From: Longitalea luteola
GTDB lineage: Bacteria; Bacteroidota; Bacteroidia; Chitinophagales; Chitinophagaceae
Assembly (NCBI RefSeq): GCF_017356035.1
Contig: NZ_JAFIQX010000003.1
Span: forward strand, 124,001-188,000
Direction: 5' to 3'
DNA: 64,000 nt
The position numbers and the translations under genes were made by a program. Under the pieces are notes generated by a model, which did not search any database, was not told the origin of the DNA, and saw nothing but the letters and a program-made list of their open reading frames with translations. This document shows, one piece after another, positions 1 to 11,700 of this stretch (the stretch's first letter is position 1; each line of letters begins with the position of its first letter).

Positions 1-1
1 C

Positions 2-1870
2 ACCGCCGGCCTTATTGGTGTTATGAATAACAAGCAATCACAAATGGGTTTTTATAATCCTGTAATTACTTTAGACAGGAACCGCAGCAACACAGAAATG
101 AACCATATCCAGGCAAACGGTTATATCCAGGTTAAACCGTTAAGCTGGTTAACATTTCGATCACTGTATGGCATCGACTACCTGTATGCTGATAACCAGA
201 TCTACCAGGATCCCACCAGCGGTGAAGGCTATGCCACGATAGGTTTTGCCCAAAGTGTGCTTGGTAAGAACAAACGCAGCGTTTGGACCAACACCCTTTC
301 GATCGATTACGTATTTGGCGACGATCATTCAATTGGCCTGCTGGCCGGTATCGAGGATCAGCGTACTAACAGTGAAGGATATGGGCTTTCGCGTCAGTCC
401 ATTTCTGATCCCTATTTCTCAAATATCCAGGGCGGCTTTACGGTGAATAATCCGGTATCATTATCCATTGGGAATAATTACCTGTATTCACAATTCGGCC
501 GGTTCAATTACAATTTTGCCAAAAAATATTACCTGAGCGGTAACCTTCGCCAGGATGAATATTCCGGCCTCGGCTTTAACAAGCGCAAAGGACTGTTCTG
601 GGGCGTATCTGCAGGCTGGGAAATTGCCAAAGAAAATTTCTGGGAAGCAGCCGGTCTCGACAATATCTTCAGCAGCTTCAAACTCCGCGGGAGTTATGGT
701 AAAGTGGGTAATATCAATGGCATCGGTAATTATGAATCTTATAGCACCTATGCGCCCGGTTTATATGGCGGCCTGCCAACCATCGGCTATAACCGGTCAG
801 GCAATCCGGATCTTACCTGGGAAACCAGTAAAAAGACAGACGTAGGATTTAACCTGGGTATTTTACAGGACAGGATCACGGCTGAATTCTCTTATTACAA
901 GAACAATATCGATGGACTCATCCTGGATGTAACCCAGGTTCCGTCGGCAGGTATTCCCAACGCCATCAGGACCAACGTGGGCAGTATGTATAATAAAGGG
1001 TTTGAAGTAGGGATCAATGCCAACATTCTTCAGGGTAAAGACTTCACCTGGAACACCTATTTTAACCTGAGCATTAATAAAAATGAAGTGACCGCTTTGG
1101 CGCCCGGCCTGCCTTTCATCATTGTAACATCACCGGCCGGCGCATCAACCAATGAAGCGGTAAGTATAACGCAGCCCGGTTACAGCATTGGTACCTTGTA
1201 CCTGATCCCTACCCGTGGTGTTGATCCTGCTACCGGTAGAAGGATCTTTGTGAATGCAGCTGATAAAGAAGTATATTATGCGCATCCCGGCTCATGGCAA
1301 TATGCCGATGGCACGGCAGCGCCTGCCATTTCTACTACCGACAGAAGATTACAGCAGAATACAGTTCCTAAACAGATCGGTGGTTTTGAAAATACATTCA
1401 CCTACAGGAATTTTGAATTAAATGTGCTGTTGACCTATCAATTAGGATTCTATGTATACTACGGAACAGAAGCAGGCCTGAGAGATTATCGTTTCTGGAA
1501 TAATGAGCGGGCCGTATTGAATGCCTGGACCAAACCGGGCGACATCACCGACATGCCCAGAAATGTGTTTGGTGATAACTATTCCAATGGTTCTGCCGTT
1601 CCGCTGGATGTGCACATGCACAAAGGCGATTTCCTGAAACTGCGCAATGTTACCCTCGGCTATAACTTACCGAAATCAATTATCGAAAAGATAAAGATCA
1701 GCAGTGCCCGGTTCTATGTAAGCGGACAAAACCTGTACATCTGGACCAAATACCCGGGTCCCGATCCGGAAACTTCTACTAATGGTAATAACCCGGCCAA
1801 CCAGGGTATCGACAGAAACCAGGTGGCCAATGGCAGAACGGTAACCCTTGGCTTAAAGCTCGGTCTCTAA
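2..1870 (+). CDS. SusC-like TonB-dependent outer membrane receptor, 3' fragment
   Basis: This is the C-terminal part of a SusC/RagA-type TonB-dependent receptor; the reading frame is open back to position 2, so the gene starts outside the window and the ATG at 23 is internal. About 622 residues are visible. They consist of alternating amphipathic strands rich in Y, N and G typical of the 22-strand outer membrane barrel, and end in TLGLKLGL, the usual hydrophobic terminal strand. The signal peptide, CarboxypepD_reg-like domain and plug are missing only because of the window edge. A SusD-type lipoprotein gene follows after 36 bp, so the two almost certainly form one importer for a glycan or oligopeptide. 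The substrate cannot be read from the sequence. Confidence 0.93.
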   Translation, partial: TAGLIGVMNNKQSQMGFYNPVITLDRNRSNTEMNHIQANGYIQVKPLSWLTFRSLYGIDYLYADNQIYQDPTSGEGYATIGFAQSVLGKNKRSVWTNTLSIDYVFGDDHSIGLLAGIEDQRTNSEGYGLSRQSISDPYFSNIQGGFTVNNPVSLSIGNNYLYSQFGRFNYNFAKKYYLSGNLRQDEYSGLGFNKRKGLFWGVSAGWEIAKENFWEAAGLDNIFSSFKLRGSYGKVGNINGIGNYESYSTYAPGLYGGLPTIGYNRSGNPDLTWETSKKTDVGFNLGILQDRITAEFSYYKNNIDGLILDVTQVPSAGIPNAIRTNVGSMYNKGFEVGINANILQGKDFTWNTYFNLSINKNEVTALAPGLPFIIVTSPAGASTNEAVSITQPGYSIGTLYLIPTRGVDPATGRRIFVNAADKEVYYAHPGSWQYADGTAAPAISTTDRRLQQNTVPKQIGGFENTFTYRNFELNVLLTYQLGFYVYYGTEAGLRDYRFWNNERAVLNAWTKPGDITDMPRNVFGDNYSNGSAVPLDVHMHKGDFLKLRNVTLGYNLPKSIIEKIKISSARFYVSGQNLYIWTKYPGPDPETSTNGNNPANQGIDRNQVANGRTVTLGLKLGL

Positions 1871-1906
1871 ACTCTTCTGATCTATTAATTGCAAAACACA
1901 GGTAAA

Positions 1907-3403
1907 ATGAAACAACTAATCAATAATATAGTTTTTGTTTGCGCTGTATCGCTCGTGGTTACAGCCTGCAAACGCGATGGTCTTATGGAAACCGTACCTA
2001 CCTCAGATATTCCCGATCTGAGTGTTTATTCTTCCAAAGAACAGGTATTGAACCAGGTAAGATCATTATATAGCAGCTTTAAAAATGGTCAGTTCCACGG
2101 CGGCCGGTATCTTATCTATAATGATATCCGCTCAGAAGAATTTTTGAATGAAAAGACCAATGGCGTTACCGGCCTGCAAACCTGGAATCATACCCTCACC
2201 AATACCGTGGCTGAAGTGAATGGCTTGTGGGCGCAGGGTTACCTGGCCATCAATAACTGTAACGTTTTTTTGGACGGCATGGCAGAAAAAGGATCAGCAG
2301 TCGTGGGCGATTCATTATCTAAAAATTATCTCGGTGAAGCCAGGTTGATCCGTGGGTATGCTTACTATTGCCTGCTGCAACTATATGCCCGCCCGTATTG
2401 GGATGGCAATGGCAGTAAACCGGGGTTACCTTTACGATTAACAGGAAACAAGCTGCGGGCCGAGTACCAGCTGGAACGCAGTTCTGTAGCCGATATTTAT
2501 ACTCAGATCTTAAGTGATCTCAGCTTTGCGGAAGCCAATCTGCCCCGTAACTACAGTACTGCAGAATTAAATACCACGAGGGTGCACCGCAATACGGCTA
2601 TTGCCTTAAAAACAAGAGTGTACATGAGTATGCAGAAGTACGCCGATGTGATCACCGAAGCCAACAAGATCGTTACTGCAACTGCACCCTTTACGGCAAC
2701 AACCGGCGTGGCCAATGCGTTGCAACCCGATGTAACCAAGATATATACTACCTACAATACCACCGAGTCCATCTTTTCATTGCCAATGACTTCCACAACT
2801 GGTGATAATCCCGGTTTGCAGAACCAACTGGCCTATTACTATTCACCCGCTTCTTCGCTGGGTGGCGTAGGGAATGGAGAATATTGCCTGAACCCGGCTG
2901 GAATTGTGGGAAATACAACCGCGTGGCCGGCTACCGATAAGCGGCGCGACCTGGTGAAAGTAACCGGTACCACCACCAAAAAATATTGGGTAGCGAAGTA
3001 TGCGGCGCCTTCGCCATATACTGACTACGTTCCGGTGATCAGGTATGCAGAAGTCCTGCTGAACCTCGCTGAAGCGCGCGTGCGGTCTACCAACACCGTA
3101 GATGCACAGGCGGTTGCCTTATTGAATGCGGTAAGGAACCGGTCCGACGCCAGCAAAACATTTACCGTTGGCGATTTTGCTTCCGCTGCCGACCTTATCA
3201 ATGCATTGTTGATTCAACGGCGAATTGAATTCGTAGGCGAAGGGCTTCGCAGTCCCGACCTGCTGCGGCTGGGTCTTCCCATACCTGCCAAAAGCAGTAC
3301 CTCCTCGTCTGTGCCAACTATTGCACCCACCAACAGGCAATATGTATGGCCGATCTCTTCCACCGAGCTCGACTTGAATAAATTATGTAAAGACAACGAA
3401 TAA
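1907..3403 (+). CDS. SusD/RagB-family surface nutrient-binding lipoprotein
   Basis: A SusD-like lipoprotein of 498 residues that would sit over the barrel of the preceding SusC as a substrate-binding lid. I chose the ATG at 1907 over an in-frame TTG at 1889 because it gives a compact signal peptide ending in the lipobox VTAC, with the lipidated Cys near residue 21. The N-terminal helical TPR-like region and the C-terminal segment with VIRYAEVLLNLAEARVR and RRIEFVGEGLRSPDLLRLG are family hallmarks. The C-terminus is short, ending soon after the conserved YVWPISSTELDLN stretch. It is followed by a strong terminator at 3451. Confidence 0.93.
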   Translation: MKQLINNIVFVCAVSLVVTACKRDGLMETVPTSDIPDLSVYSSKEQVLNQVRSLYSSFKNGQFHGGRYLIYNDIRSEEFLNEKTNGVTGLQTWNHTLTNTVAEVNGLWAQGYLAINNCNVFLDGMAEKGSAVVGDSLSKNYLGEARLIRGYAYYCLLQLYARPYWDGNGSKPGLPLRLTGNKLRAEYQLERSSVADIYTQILSDLSFAEANLPRNYSTAELNTTRVHRNTAIALKTRVYMSMQKYADVITEANKIVTATAPFTATTGVANALQPDVTKIYTTYNTTESIFSLPMTSTTGDNPGLQNQLAYYYSPASSLGGVGNGEYCLNPAGIVGNTTAWPATDKRRDLVKVTGTTTKKYWVAKYAAPSPYTDYVPVIRYAEVLLNLAEARVRSTNTVDAQAVALLNAVRNRSDASKTFTVGDFASAADLINALLIQRRIEFVGEGLRSPDLLRLGLPIPAKSSTSSSVPTIAPTNRQYVWPISSTELDLNKLCKDNE

Positions 3404-3450
3404 AGCTAAGTGATGACCTGAACTTGAAACGGGTCTTGATAGTAATCTGG

Positions 3451-3480
3451 GGCTGTCCGATAAAAGGACAGCCTTTTTTT
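3451..3480 (+). terminator. Rho-independent terminator of the first SusC/SusD pair
   Basis: A perfect 8-bp stem, GGCTGTCC with GGACAGCC, has a 7-nt loop and is followed by at least seven T. It lies 47 bp after the SusD stop. The interval from 3482 to 3724 is AT-rich and shows no gene; it should contain the promoter of the next susC, but I see no clear TAnnTTTG box in it. Confidence 0.9.
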
Positions 3481-3724
3481 ATTTTCTTTGCATATGCGAA
3501 TAGGCATCGAATTTAGTTTTATTTAAATATGAATGTAAAATCGTCATCTTCACAATAATTACATAAACTAAAAATTATATCTGTAAAGAAAGTGGCTTTT
3601 TCTAGATAAGATATAATTGAATTGTTTTAAACAATGCAGCACAATGCACTAAATTATGTCTCTTTTACAAATGCCTTGTAGTCACCAGGCATTACAGTTA
3701 TATAATATATAAAATAACGCTTCT

Positions 3725-6724
3725 ATGAGAAAATTTCTATGGCTCCTATGTGGGCTATTATTCTTTTCCAGCCAGTTACAGGCCCAATCCCGAACCATTT
3801 CCGGAAAGATCACTGATGAGAGCGGTAACCCCGTCCCCAATGCCTCCATTACTTTAAAAGGTACTTCATTGGGTACTACCAGCAAACCCGATGGTACTTA
3901 TTCACTTACAGTTCCCGATAATGCCACAACAATAGTGATCAGTTCTGTGGGAATGGCCGCGCAGGAATTTGCGTTGGGTTCTTCTTCAACTGTAAACGCC
4001 GTACTGAAGTCTCAAACCGGCAGTTTGAGTGAAGTCGTAATTGTCGCTTATGGCACGCAGAAAAAGAAAGACCTAACCGGCGTTGTAGCTACGGTAAAAG
4101 CGCCAGATATTGAGAACAGGCCTTTTACCTCGGTAGATAAAATATTGCAGGGCCAGGTGGCCGGTTTGCAATCAGTGGCTGGTAGTGGTCAGCCCGGCGC
4201 CAACCAGTCGATCATTATCCGCGGTATGAGCTCTATCACCGCCAGCAACGCTCCTTTGTGGGTAATTGATGGTATAATTGTAAATTCAGGGGAAGCGCAC
4301 CGCCTGGGAAATAACTCCAACCTGTTGAGTACCCTCAACCCCAACGATATTGAAAGTGTATCTGTATTGAAAGATGCTGCGGCCGGTTCTTTGTATGGCA
4401 GCCGTGCAGCCAACGGTGTTATCATTGTGACTACCAAAAGAGGTAGAGCAGGCAAAACCCGCTTCCGCTTCGATACAGAACTGGGGCAAAATGATATAGC
4501 CTATGTAAATGATAAATACGAGCCCTTAAACGCGGAGAAGTATTTTGAGATCACCCGTGAAGGCCTTGTGAATGCAGGAACACAACCTGCCGACATGAAC
4601 AATACGCTGACAGGACTCGGCTACAATAACGGGGTTGACTTTAACTGGTACGATGCGGTGGCAAGAACCGGTAAGCAGCAACAATATAACATAAGCGCTG
4701 AAGGCGGTAACGATAAAACCACTTTTTATTTATCCGGTGGTTATTTTGTACAGGAAGGTACTACTATCAATTCCAAACTCGACAGGACAAGTGCAAGCGC
4801 CCGTTTCACCCACAAAGCAACAGATAAGTTGACCTTGGGGATTACCATCAACGGCGGATATGTTAATACCCGTGGCCCATTGGCCAGTGGCAACTTTGGT
4901 AACCCGGTGCTGGCAGGTTATTTTATGCTGCCTTCCCGCCCTGCTTATAACGACGATGGAACTTACAACCTCACCGCTTCCAGGCTCGGCAACCTGCATA
5001 ACGTAATTGCGCTTACTGAAATAGACAAACGCACACAGAAAGACGTGGGTTTACGCAGTAACGCTTTTGTGGAATACAATATACTCGAGAACCTGAAATT
5101 CAGAACCAGTGTAAGCGGCGACTATAATACGCTGGAGGAAGATCAGTACAATAACCCGCTGCACGGTGATGGTGCGCCTTCTGTGGGCAGGGCTTTCTCT
5201 TATTATACCCGTTACTTCAACAGGTTGAGCACAACCACGCTCGATTGGAGCCAGAAACTGTCAAAAGATTATGACCTGCAGTTGAACTTACAGGTAGGTT
5301 ACGAAGCCCAGAAATCCAGCGGTTATCAGAACTCTGTTCAATCGCAGCTGTTCCCTTCGAACCTGAGTATGAACCTGCCGGCGGTAGGTGCTACACCGGT
5401 TACAGCAACTGCCACCCTGAGTGATTATTCATTCCTGTCGCAATTTTCTTCGGCCAATATTAATTTGGAAGACAAATACATTCTGTCGGGAAGTTTCCGC
5501 CGGGATGGTTCTTCCCGTTTTGGCGCCAATAACAAGTATGGTAATTTCTGGTCAGTAGGCGCCTCATGGAATGTAGATAAGGAAGCCTTCATTGAGAATA
5601 TCTCCGCGATAAGCCAGTTGAAATTGCGTGCCTCTTATGGTGTGAATGGTAATGCCGGTATTGGCAACTACGACTGGTATAAGTTATATGGCTATGGTTT
5701 CAACTATAACCAAACACCAGGCAGCGCTCCCAGCAATGTAGGCGACAGCAGTCTTACCTGGGAACTGAATAAACCCTTTAACGTAGGTATTGATGTGGGC
5801 GTGTTGCAGAACCGCATCCAGTTAAGCGTTGATTATTATGTAAGAAAATCTGAAGACCTGTTGCTGGATGTACCATTATCGCTGACCTCCGGGTTCTCAA
5901 AGGTTACCCGCAACGTGGGCTCTATGGAAAACAAAGGGCTTGAGATTGCGCTGCATGCGGTGCCTGTTAAATCAAAGGATTTTGAGTGGGCTGTCGATTT
6001 TAATTTTGCTACCAACAAGAACAGGATCACCAGCCTGCCCGGCGGTAATGAGATTGTCATGAACACCTTTTATGTTCTGCGCGAAGGAAGCAGCATACAG
6101 TCTTTTTACCTGAGAGAGTATGCAGGTGTAGATCCTGCCAATGGCGATCCGCTTTGGTATGTGGATGGGACCCACCAGACTACCACCAATAGCTATTCTT
6201 CGGCCGCCCGCGCTATTGTTGGTTCTGCATTACCCAAATCTTTTGGCTCACTGACCAATACATTCAGGTATAAAGGTTTTACCCTGGATGCACAACTGTA
6301 TTATAATTTTGGCAACATGATCCAGGATCAGTGGGGTGGCTATTATATGGGCGCCGGCTTTGGTGCTACTTATAATAAAGCAGCCCGCATCTTCGATCGC
6401 TGGACGAAGCCCGGCGATGTTACTGATGTACCCAAATACGTTTATGGTGGTAATAAGAACTTCAACAGCTCTTCTACATTTTATTTGAATAAAGGTGATT
6501 TTATTCGTTTGCGTAATATCCAGTTAGGATATACGGTTCCGGCATCTATTGCTTCCAAAGCGAAACTGTCGAATGCCTTTGTATATGTGCGTGGCACCAA
6601 CCTGTTCACCTGGGTGAAGGATGATAACTTACCGTTCGATCCTGAGCAGGGCACCAACAGCCAGGCGAACCTGAATGTATTCATACCTAAAACCATTACG
6701 ATCGGATTGAGCCTTGGTTTCTAA
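3725..6724 (+). CDS. SusC-like TonB-dependent outer membrane receptor
   Basis: A complete SusC/RagA-family TonB-linked transporter of 999 residues. A signal peptide (residues 1-21, ending LQAQ) precedes a CarboxypepD_reg-like beta-sandwich at about 22-105 (RTISGKITDESGNPVPNASI). The plug at about 110-235 carries the typical DIESVSVLKDAAAGSLYGSR and ANGVIIVTTKRG stretches, and the rest is barrel ending in TITIGLSLGF. It would move a SusD-captured substrate into the periplasm using TonB energy. The partner SusD starts 24 bp downstream, forming a two-gene unit. No glycoside hydrolase or regulator is adjacent, so the substrate is unknown. Confidence 0.96.
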   Translation: MRKFLWLLCGLLFFSSQLQAQSRTISGKITDESGNPVPNASITLKGTSLGTTSKPDGTYSLTVPDNATTIVISSVGMAAQEFALGSSSTVNAVLKSQTGSLSEVVIVAYGTQKKKDLTGVVATVKAPDIENRPFTSVDKILQGQVAGLQSVAGSGQPGANQSIIIRGMSSITASNAPLWVIDGIIVNSGEAHRLGNNSNLLSTLNPNDIESVSVLKDAAAGSLYGSRAANGVIIVTTKRGRAGKTRFRFDTELGQNDIAYVNDKYEPLNAEKYFEITREGLVNAGTQPADMNNTLTGLGYNNGVDFNWYDAVARTGKQQQYNISAEGGNDKTTFYLSGGYFVQEGTTINSKLDRTSASARFTHKATDKLTLGITINGGYVNTRGPLASGNFGNPVLAGYFMLPSRPAYNDDGTYNLTASRLGNLHNVIALTEIDKRTQKDVGLRSNAFVEYNILENLKFRTSVSGDYNTLEEDQYNNPLHGDGAPSVGRAFSYYTRYFNRLSTTTLDWSQKLSKDYDLQLNLQVGYEAQKSSGYQNSVQSQLFPSNLSMNLPAVGATPVTATATLSDYSFLSQFSSANINLEDKYILSGSFRRDGSSRFGANNKYGNFWSVGASWNVDKEAFIENISAISQLKLRASYGVNGNAGIGNYDWYKLYGYGFNYNQTPGSAPSNVGDSSLTWELNKPFNVGIDVGVLQNRIQLSVDYYVRKSEDLLLDVPLSLTSGFSKVTRNVGSMENKGLEIALHAVPVKSKDFEWAVDFNFATNKNRITSLPGGNEIVMNTFYVLREGSSIQSFYLREYAGVDPANGDPLWYVDGTHQTTTNSYSSAARAIVGSALPKSFGSLTNTFRYKGFTLDAQLYYNFGNMIQDQWGGYYMGAGFGATYNKAARIFDRWTKPGDVTDVPKYVYGGNKNFNSSSTFYLNKGDFIRLRNIQLGYTVPASIASKAKLSNAFVYVRGTNLFTWVKDDNLPFDPEQGTNSQANLNVFIPKTITIGLSLGF

Positions 6725-6748
6725 CATTAAAATCTAATTATTACAATT

Positions 6749-8182
6749 ATGAATCTGTTTTCTAAATATAAATTGGTAGGGCTGGCTGTTATCGTTGCCG
6801 CCTTTGCTTCGTGTAGCAAGAGTTTTCTTGAATTAACGCCGCCTACATCTGTATCGCCTGAAACTGCATTAAGCACAGAAGCCGATCTGCTGGTTGCCAC
6901 AAAAGGTATGTATGCCGGATTACGCACGGGGGTAACCATTGGAACTACAAGTTACGCACCCGATGCTTTCGGCAGAACCATTCCGGTGTTAGGAGATGTA
7001 ATGGCCGATAATGCCTATCAGTCTTCGGTAAATACCAACCGGTATACCCTGTATAATAACTATACATTTCCTGTTACAGACGGCAATGCGTTAGGCATGT
7101 GGGCCTCTTTGTACGCGGTGATCCTGAGAGCCAATAACATCATCAATGCGCCGGTAGACGCCAATGCCAACGTAAACCAGTACAAAGGTGAGGCGTATGC
7201 GGTCCGTGCCCTTTGCTATTTTACCCTGGTAAGATATTATGCCCGGCCTTATACTGAAGATCCTAATAAACCAGGATTACCCATCATTACAACCTATGAT
7301 CCTGATTTTAAACCTGAGCGCAGCAAGATTGCTGATGTGTATGCTTTGATCAACAGTGATCTTAACCAGGCTTACACCTTAATGACGCTATTCACCAATT
7401 CTTCGCAGTTCAGTAAATATGCTGCCAAAGCATTACAGGCTAAGGTGTATTTAACCATGGGTGATATGGCGAATGCAAGAACTGCCGCGCTGGATGTAAT
7501 TAACAATGGTCCGTTTAAATTAGTAGGTGCAGCTGATTATGTTGCTTACTGGGCTAACAATGCGATCCGGGAAGACAAATTGGAAACCGTGTTTGAAGTT
7601 TCTTCGGATGCGGTTAGCAATCTTGCCTTTGACGCGCTTTCTTACCTGTACAGCCAGGCTGGTAACTATGGCGACTTCCTGGTTGCCAGTGACCTCTACA
7701 GTCTGTTCAGTGCAGGTGATGTTAGAAGGACTTTGTATCCAACCGGTGAACGCCCTAAAAACACGCCCGTTGTGTTCATTAACAAATATACCGGCCTGGC
7801 TGGCGATCGCAGTGATACCAAAATATTGCGCCTGAGTGAAATGTATCTCATCGCAGCAGAAGCATCAGTTGGTACGAACGAAGCAGACGCCATTAAATAT
7901 GTGAATGAGATCACCAGCCGCAGAGGCGCTGCTCCTATTGCCTCCACCGGCGCTGCGCTGTACGAAGACATCATTACAGAGCGCAGAAAAGAACTGGCTT
8001 TTGAGGGTGACCGCTACCTCGATCTGCAACGCCTGAAACGCGATGTGGTACGGAGTACGAATTATCCAAGTGCTGCCAGAACCATTGCCTTTACCAATTT
8101 CAGAAGGATATTGCCTATACCACAGGCTGAAATGGATGCCAATCCTAATATCAGGTCACAACAAAATGAAGGCTATAAATAG
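6749..8182 (+). CDS. SusD/RagB-family surface lipoprotein
   Basis: A SusD-like protein of 477 residues, partner of the SusC ending at 6724. The N-terminus has a signal peptide with lipobox FASC, lipidated Cys at about residue 22, followed by SKSFLELTPPTS, the typical start of mature SusD proteins. The SusD helical repeats and the C-terminal RRKELAFEGDRYLDLQRLKR motif are present, and the ending with RRILPIPQAEMDANPN is characteristic. It is closed by a terminator starting 27 bp downstream, so this pair is a separate transcription unit from the next one. Confidence 0.95.
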   Translation: MNLFSKYKLVGLAVIVAAFASCSKSFLELTPPTSVSPETALSTEADLLVATKGMYAGLRTGVTIGTTSYAPDAFGRTIPVLGDVMADNAYQSSVNTNRYTLYNNYTFPVTDGNALGMWASLYAVILRANNIINAPVDANANVNQYKGEAYAVRALCYFTLVRYYARPYTEDPNKPGLPIITTYDPDFKPERSKIADVYALINSDLNQAYTLMTLFTNSSQFSKYAAKALQAKVYLTMGDMANARTAALDVINNGPFKLVGAADYVAYWANNAIREDKLETVFEVSSDAVSNLAFDALSYLYSQAGNYGDFLVASDLYSLFSAGDVRRTLYPTGERPKNTPVVFINKYTGLAGDRSDTKILRLSEMYLIAAEASVGTNEADAIKYVNEITSRRGAAPIASTGAALYEDIITERRKELAFEGDRYLDLQRLKRDVVRSTNYPSAARTIAFTNFRRILPIPQAEMDANPNIRSQQNEGYK

Positions 8183-8208
8183 CCTGTAGTTTATCCATAC
8201 CTTTAAAG

Positions 8209-8240
8209 GGGCTGTCCAACCGGGCAGCCCTTTATTTTTT
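8209..8240 (+). terminator. Rho-independent terminator of the second SusC/SusD pair
   Basis: A 9-bp stem, GGGCTGTCC with GGGCAGCCC (one G-U pair), has a 4-nt loop and is followed by a T-rich run. It resembles the terminator at 3451, which also starts GGGGCTGTCC. Confidence 0.88.
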
Positions 8241-8550
8241 ACTGTCAACGGCCAACCCGGCAGCTGCGTTTTATTTTCTGATAACCCCAGCTGGTGAGGT
8301 AAAGCTGTTGACCATGCCGGTTCCTATCCTTGTTCTGCAATAAGTAGAATTATGTAGAAATGCAAGTCTGCATCCTGCTGCCGCCAAATGGTGGGAGGCC
8401 TGTTGTATTTTTAACCCATGATTGTTTTTTACTCTCTGTTTTGGGTTGAGAATACATTATCTAAATATATTTTATTCTGTAAGTCCTTATCTTTGGACTC
8501 CCTACCGATAACCTTGCAGGATGTGCGATGCAGATTCATGCATAATTGTT

Positions 8551-8604
8551 TTTGATCAATATTTTGATCAAAAGAGCATTCAGGCAATACCGGGAATGTC
8601 CCGG
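8551..8604. promoter_or_regulatory. Cluster of palindromes upstream of the third susC
   Basis: The 548-bp gap between the terminator at 8240 and the susC at 8789 contains no gene that I can support. It holds TTTGATCAA at 8551, a perfect 12-bp palindrome TTTTGATCAAAA at 8562-8573, and an inverted repeat CCGGGA-ATG-TCCCGG at 8590-8604. A TATCTTTG box resembling a -7 element lies at 8488-8495 but without a well-spaced TTG. These could be operator sites for this SusC/SusD pair; that is inference from position and symmetry only. Confidence 0.4.
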
Positions 8605-8788
8605 CAGACCGTTACTAAATCATGTTATTGAAGTTTTTATGGTTTAATGGTCTTAACCATGTTAACCATGTTGTGATAAGAGCAGCAGTTTGTTATGCAG
8701 CGCTGCTATGGTTTAGTTGTCCTACTTTAATATATCCATTATAAAATTTTTTTATCCACTGTTAATAACCTTGTAAATACTAACTCCG

Positions 8789-11700
8789 ATGAGAAAAATG
8801 CTAATATCCCTTTGGTGCATCCTGTTGCTACTATCGGGAGAGCTGCTTGCCCAGACCCGCACGCTTACCGGAAAGGTCACCGATTCCAATGGTAATCCGG
8901 TTTCGAACGCTTCAGTCATTGTTAAAGGCACCAGGGTAGGTACCGTTACGCATACCGATGGTATGTATTCATTGAACGTACCAATGGGCGCCAAAACCCT
9001 TGTCGTTTCGTCAATCAACCTGCAACCACAGGAAGTTGGCATCGGAGCTACTAGTGAGTACAATGTGATCTTAAAGGCCCAGGAAAGCTCCATGGATGAA
9101 GTGGTGGTGGTAGGTTATAATACCATTGCCAAACGGTCGCTGACCGGCTCCGTAAGCCGGGTTAAAGGAGATGAAGTGGCCAATAAACCCGTAACCAGCT
9201 TCGACCAGGCGCTTACCGGTAAAGCGGCCGGCGTGCAGGTGAATACCTCATCGGGTCTTATAGGCGATCATGTGATCATTCGCATCAGGGGCGGAGCCTC
9301 TGTATCCAGTGGAAGCAACCCTTTGATCGTTATTGATGGTATTCCTGTAACACAGGGCGATATAGGATCAAATTATAATCCAGCCAATGCACTGGCTGAA
9401 CTAAACCCGAATGATATTGAAAATATTGAGGTGCTGAAGGATGCTTCTGCAGCGGCCATTTACGGTTCGCGCGGTTCGGCAGGGGTGCTGCTTATTACTA
9501 CAAGAAAGGGAAAAGCAGGGCAAAATAATCTTTCCTATGATAACTATGTAGGGTTCAATGAACCAGCCCGTAAAATGAAAGTGTTGAATGGGGCCGATTA
9601 TATTACCACCATCAATAAATTAAGAAGCAACGCCGGTCTTACAGCCGCAGCGGCTTATGGCGATATAAATAACGATGGCAAACCCGATACCGTAAGTACA
9701 GACTGGCAGAATGAGCTTTTTCGCAAAGGGCTGGTACAAAACCATAACCTGGCTGTTAGTGGCGGTACACAAAAAACTACCTATTATGCTTCCCTGAACT
9801 ATAATGACATTCAAAGTTATATAGAGGCCACCGGCCAGAAAAGAGCCGCAGCCCGCCTGAATCTGTCATCTAAAATTACAGACTGGTTACAGGTAGGTGT
9901 GAATACTCAGTATTCACAAACGAAAACAAATAACCTGGGTTCCGGAACAGGTAACTTTTTTGCGGGGATACCTTACGGTCCGTTAACGGCCATGCCGAAT
10001 ATTCCGGTTAATGGAACAGATGGAAAATATTATGCAGGAGTGGGTGGCAACAATCCCAATTTAAGTTATAGTGTGCCCAACCCCGAAGCCGTTACACATT
10101 GGAATTATGAAGATCGCGACGCCCGCCGCTTTATTGGCAGTGCTTTTGGGGAAATACAATTTTTAAAAGGGCTTAAGCTTAAAAGCCAGGTGAATATCGA
10201 TCATGCCAATGCAGTAACCGATGCTTACTGGAATAAGGAAATCGGCGATGGCCTGGGGTCGGGATTACGGCAAACGATATATTCTGAAGCAAAGACATGG
10301 AGCTGGTTTAATACATTAAATTATTTCCGGCAAATAGGAATTCATCACGAACTAAATGTACTCGCCGGCGCGGAGTATACCCGCCGTACCAGCTCCTATT
10401 TTTACAATTATGGCCGGGGTATCAAAGATCCTGACTTTTTAATCATAAGTCCGGCCAACTATACTGAAACAGGTACTGGAAACGGTGTGGGGGATATAGA
10501 TGATGGGCTGGCTTCCTATTTTGGTTCGATCAATTATGGATTCAGAAAAAAATACCTGGCTACATTCAATATCAGGACCGATGCTGACAGCCGTTTTGGA
10601 AAAGATAAGCGCTGGGGATACTTTCCCTCGGGCTCCATTGCCTGGCGGGTGACAGAAGAAGATTTTATGCGCTCCTATGCTTTTGTAAAAGATCTGAAGT
10701 TAAGGACAAGCTATGGAGTTACCGGCAATTCGGAAATTGGTTATTTTCCGGCCATCAGCACTTTTGAACCTGGAACCTATGCCGATTTATCGATGCTTAC
10801 CTTAGCTAATCCGGGTAACTCGGCCCTGCGTTGGGAGCGACATAAACAATTTGATGTAGGTATTGATGCGGTCTTACTGAAAAATACCAGCTTGACCCTG
10901 GAGTATTATAACAGGAAAACGATTGACCTTATTTTGGACAATCCTGTACTGGCCACACTTGGTTTTCCAGATAATACCATAACGGAAAATGTGGGTGAAC
11001 TGCGAAGCCGTGGGATTGAGTTAACCGTGGCCAGCCCTGTGCTGCATAGAAAAGATTTTCAGTGGGATGCTAATTTCAACATTGCGTGGAACCAAACCAA
11101 AGTGATCTCCACCAACTTAGTGGGAGATGATCTGTATGATAATAACGATCCACTGGCAACCTTCTCTATCGCCCGGCCGGGAGAACAATTAGGTGTTTTT
11201 TATCTTATGCGTTGGGCCGGTGTGAATCCGATCAATGGGTTGCCTACCTATTTAGATATAAACGGAAATCAAAAACAGTATGAAAGGGTTTCCAATACCA
11301 ATGTGTGGACATCTGTTAAAGATGGTACAGGCACCAGCGCGGTTGGTGCTACTGATCGCGTGGTGCTGAAAGGTAAAACACCGTATCCTAAGTTTTATGG
11401 TGGTTTCACGCAAACGGTCCATTACCTCAGTTTTGATGCCAGCGTTGACCTGCAATATGCGTTTGGGTTTTATGTTTATAACCAAACCAAGTCGTTCCTG
11501 TTGAATTATTCCAATGTCAGGAATAAGTCAGAAGATATTTTGAACGCATGGACAAAAGCAGGTGATGTTACTGATGTGCCCCGCCTGTATTGGGGCGATA
11601 ATTTTTTTGCTTCACAGCCTTCAACCCGATGGCTCGAAAAGGGTGATTTTGTTAGGATACGGAATGTGCAAATTGGTTATACGATGCCAAAAACTATCAC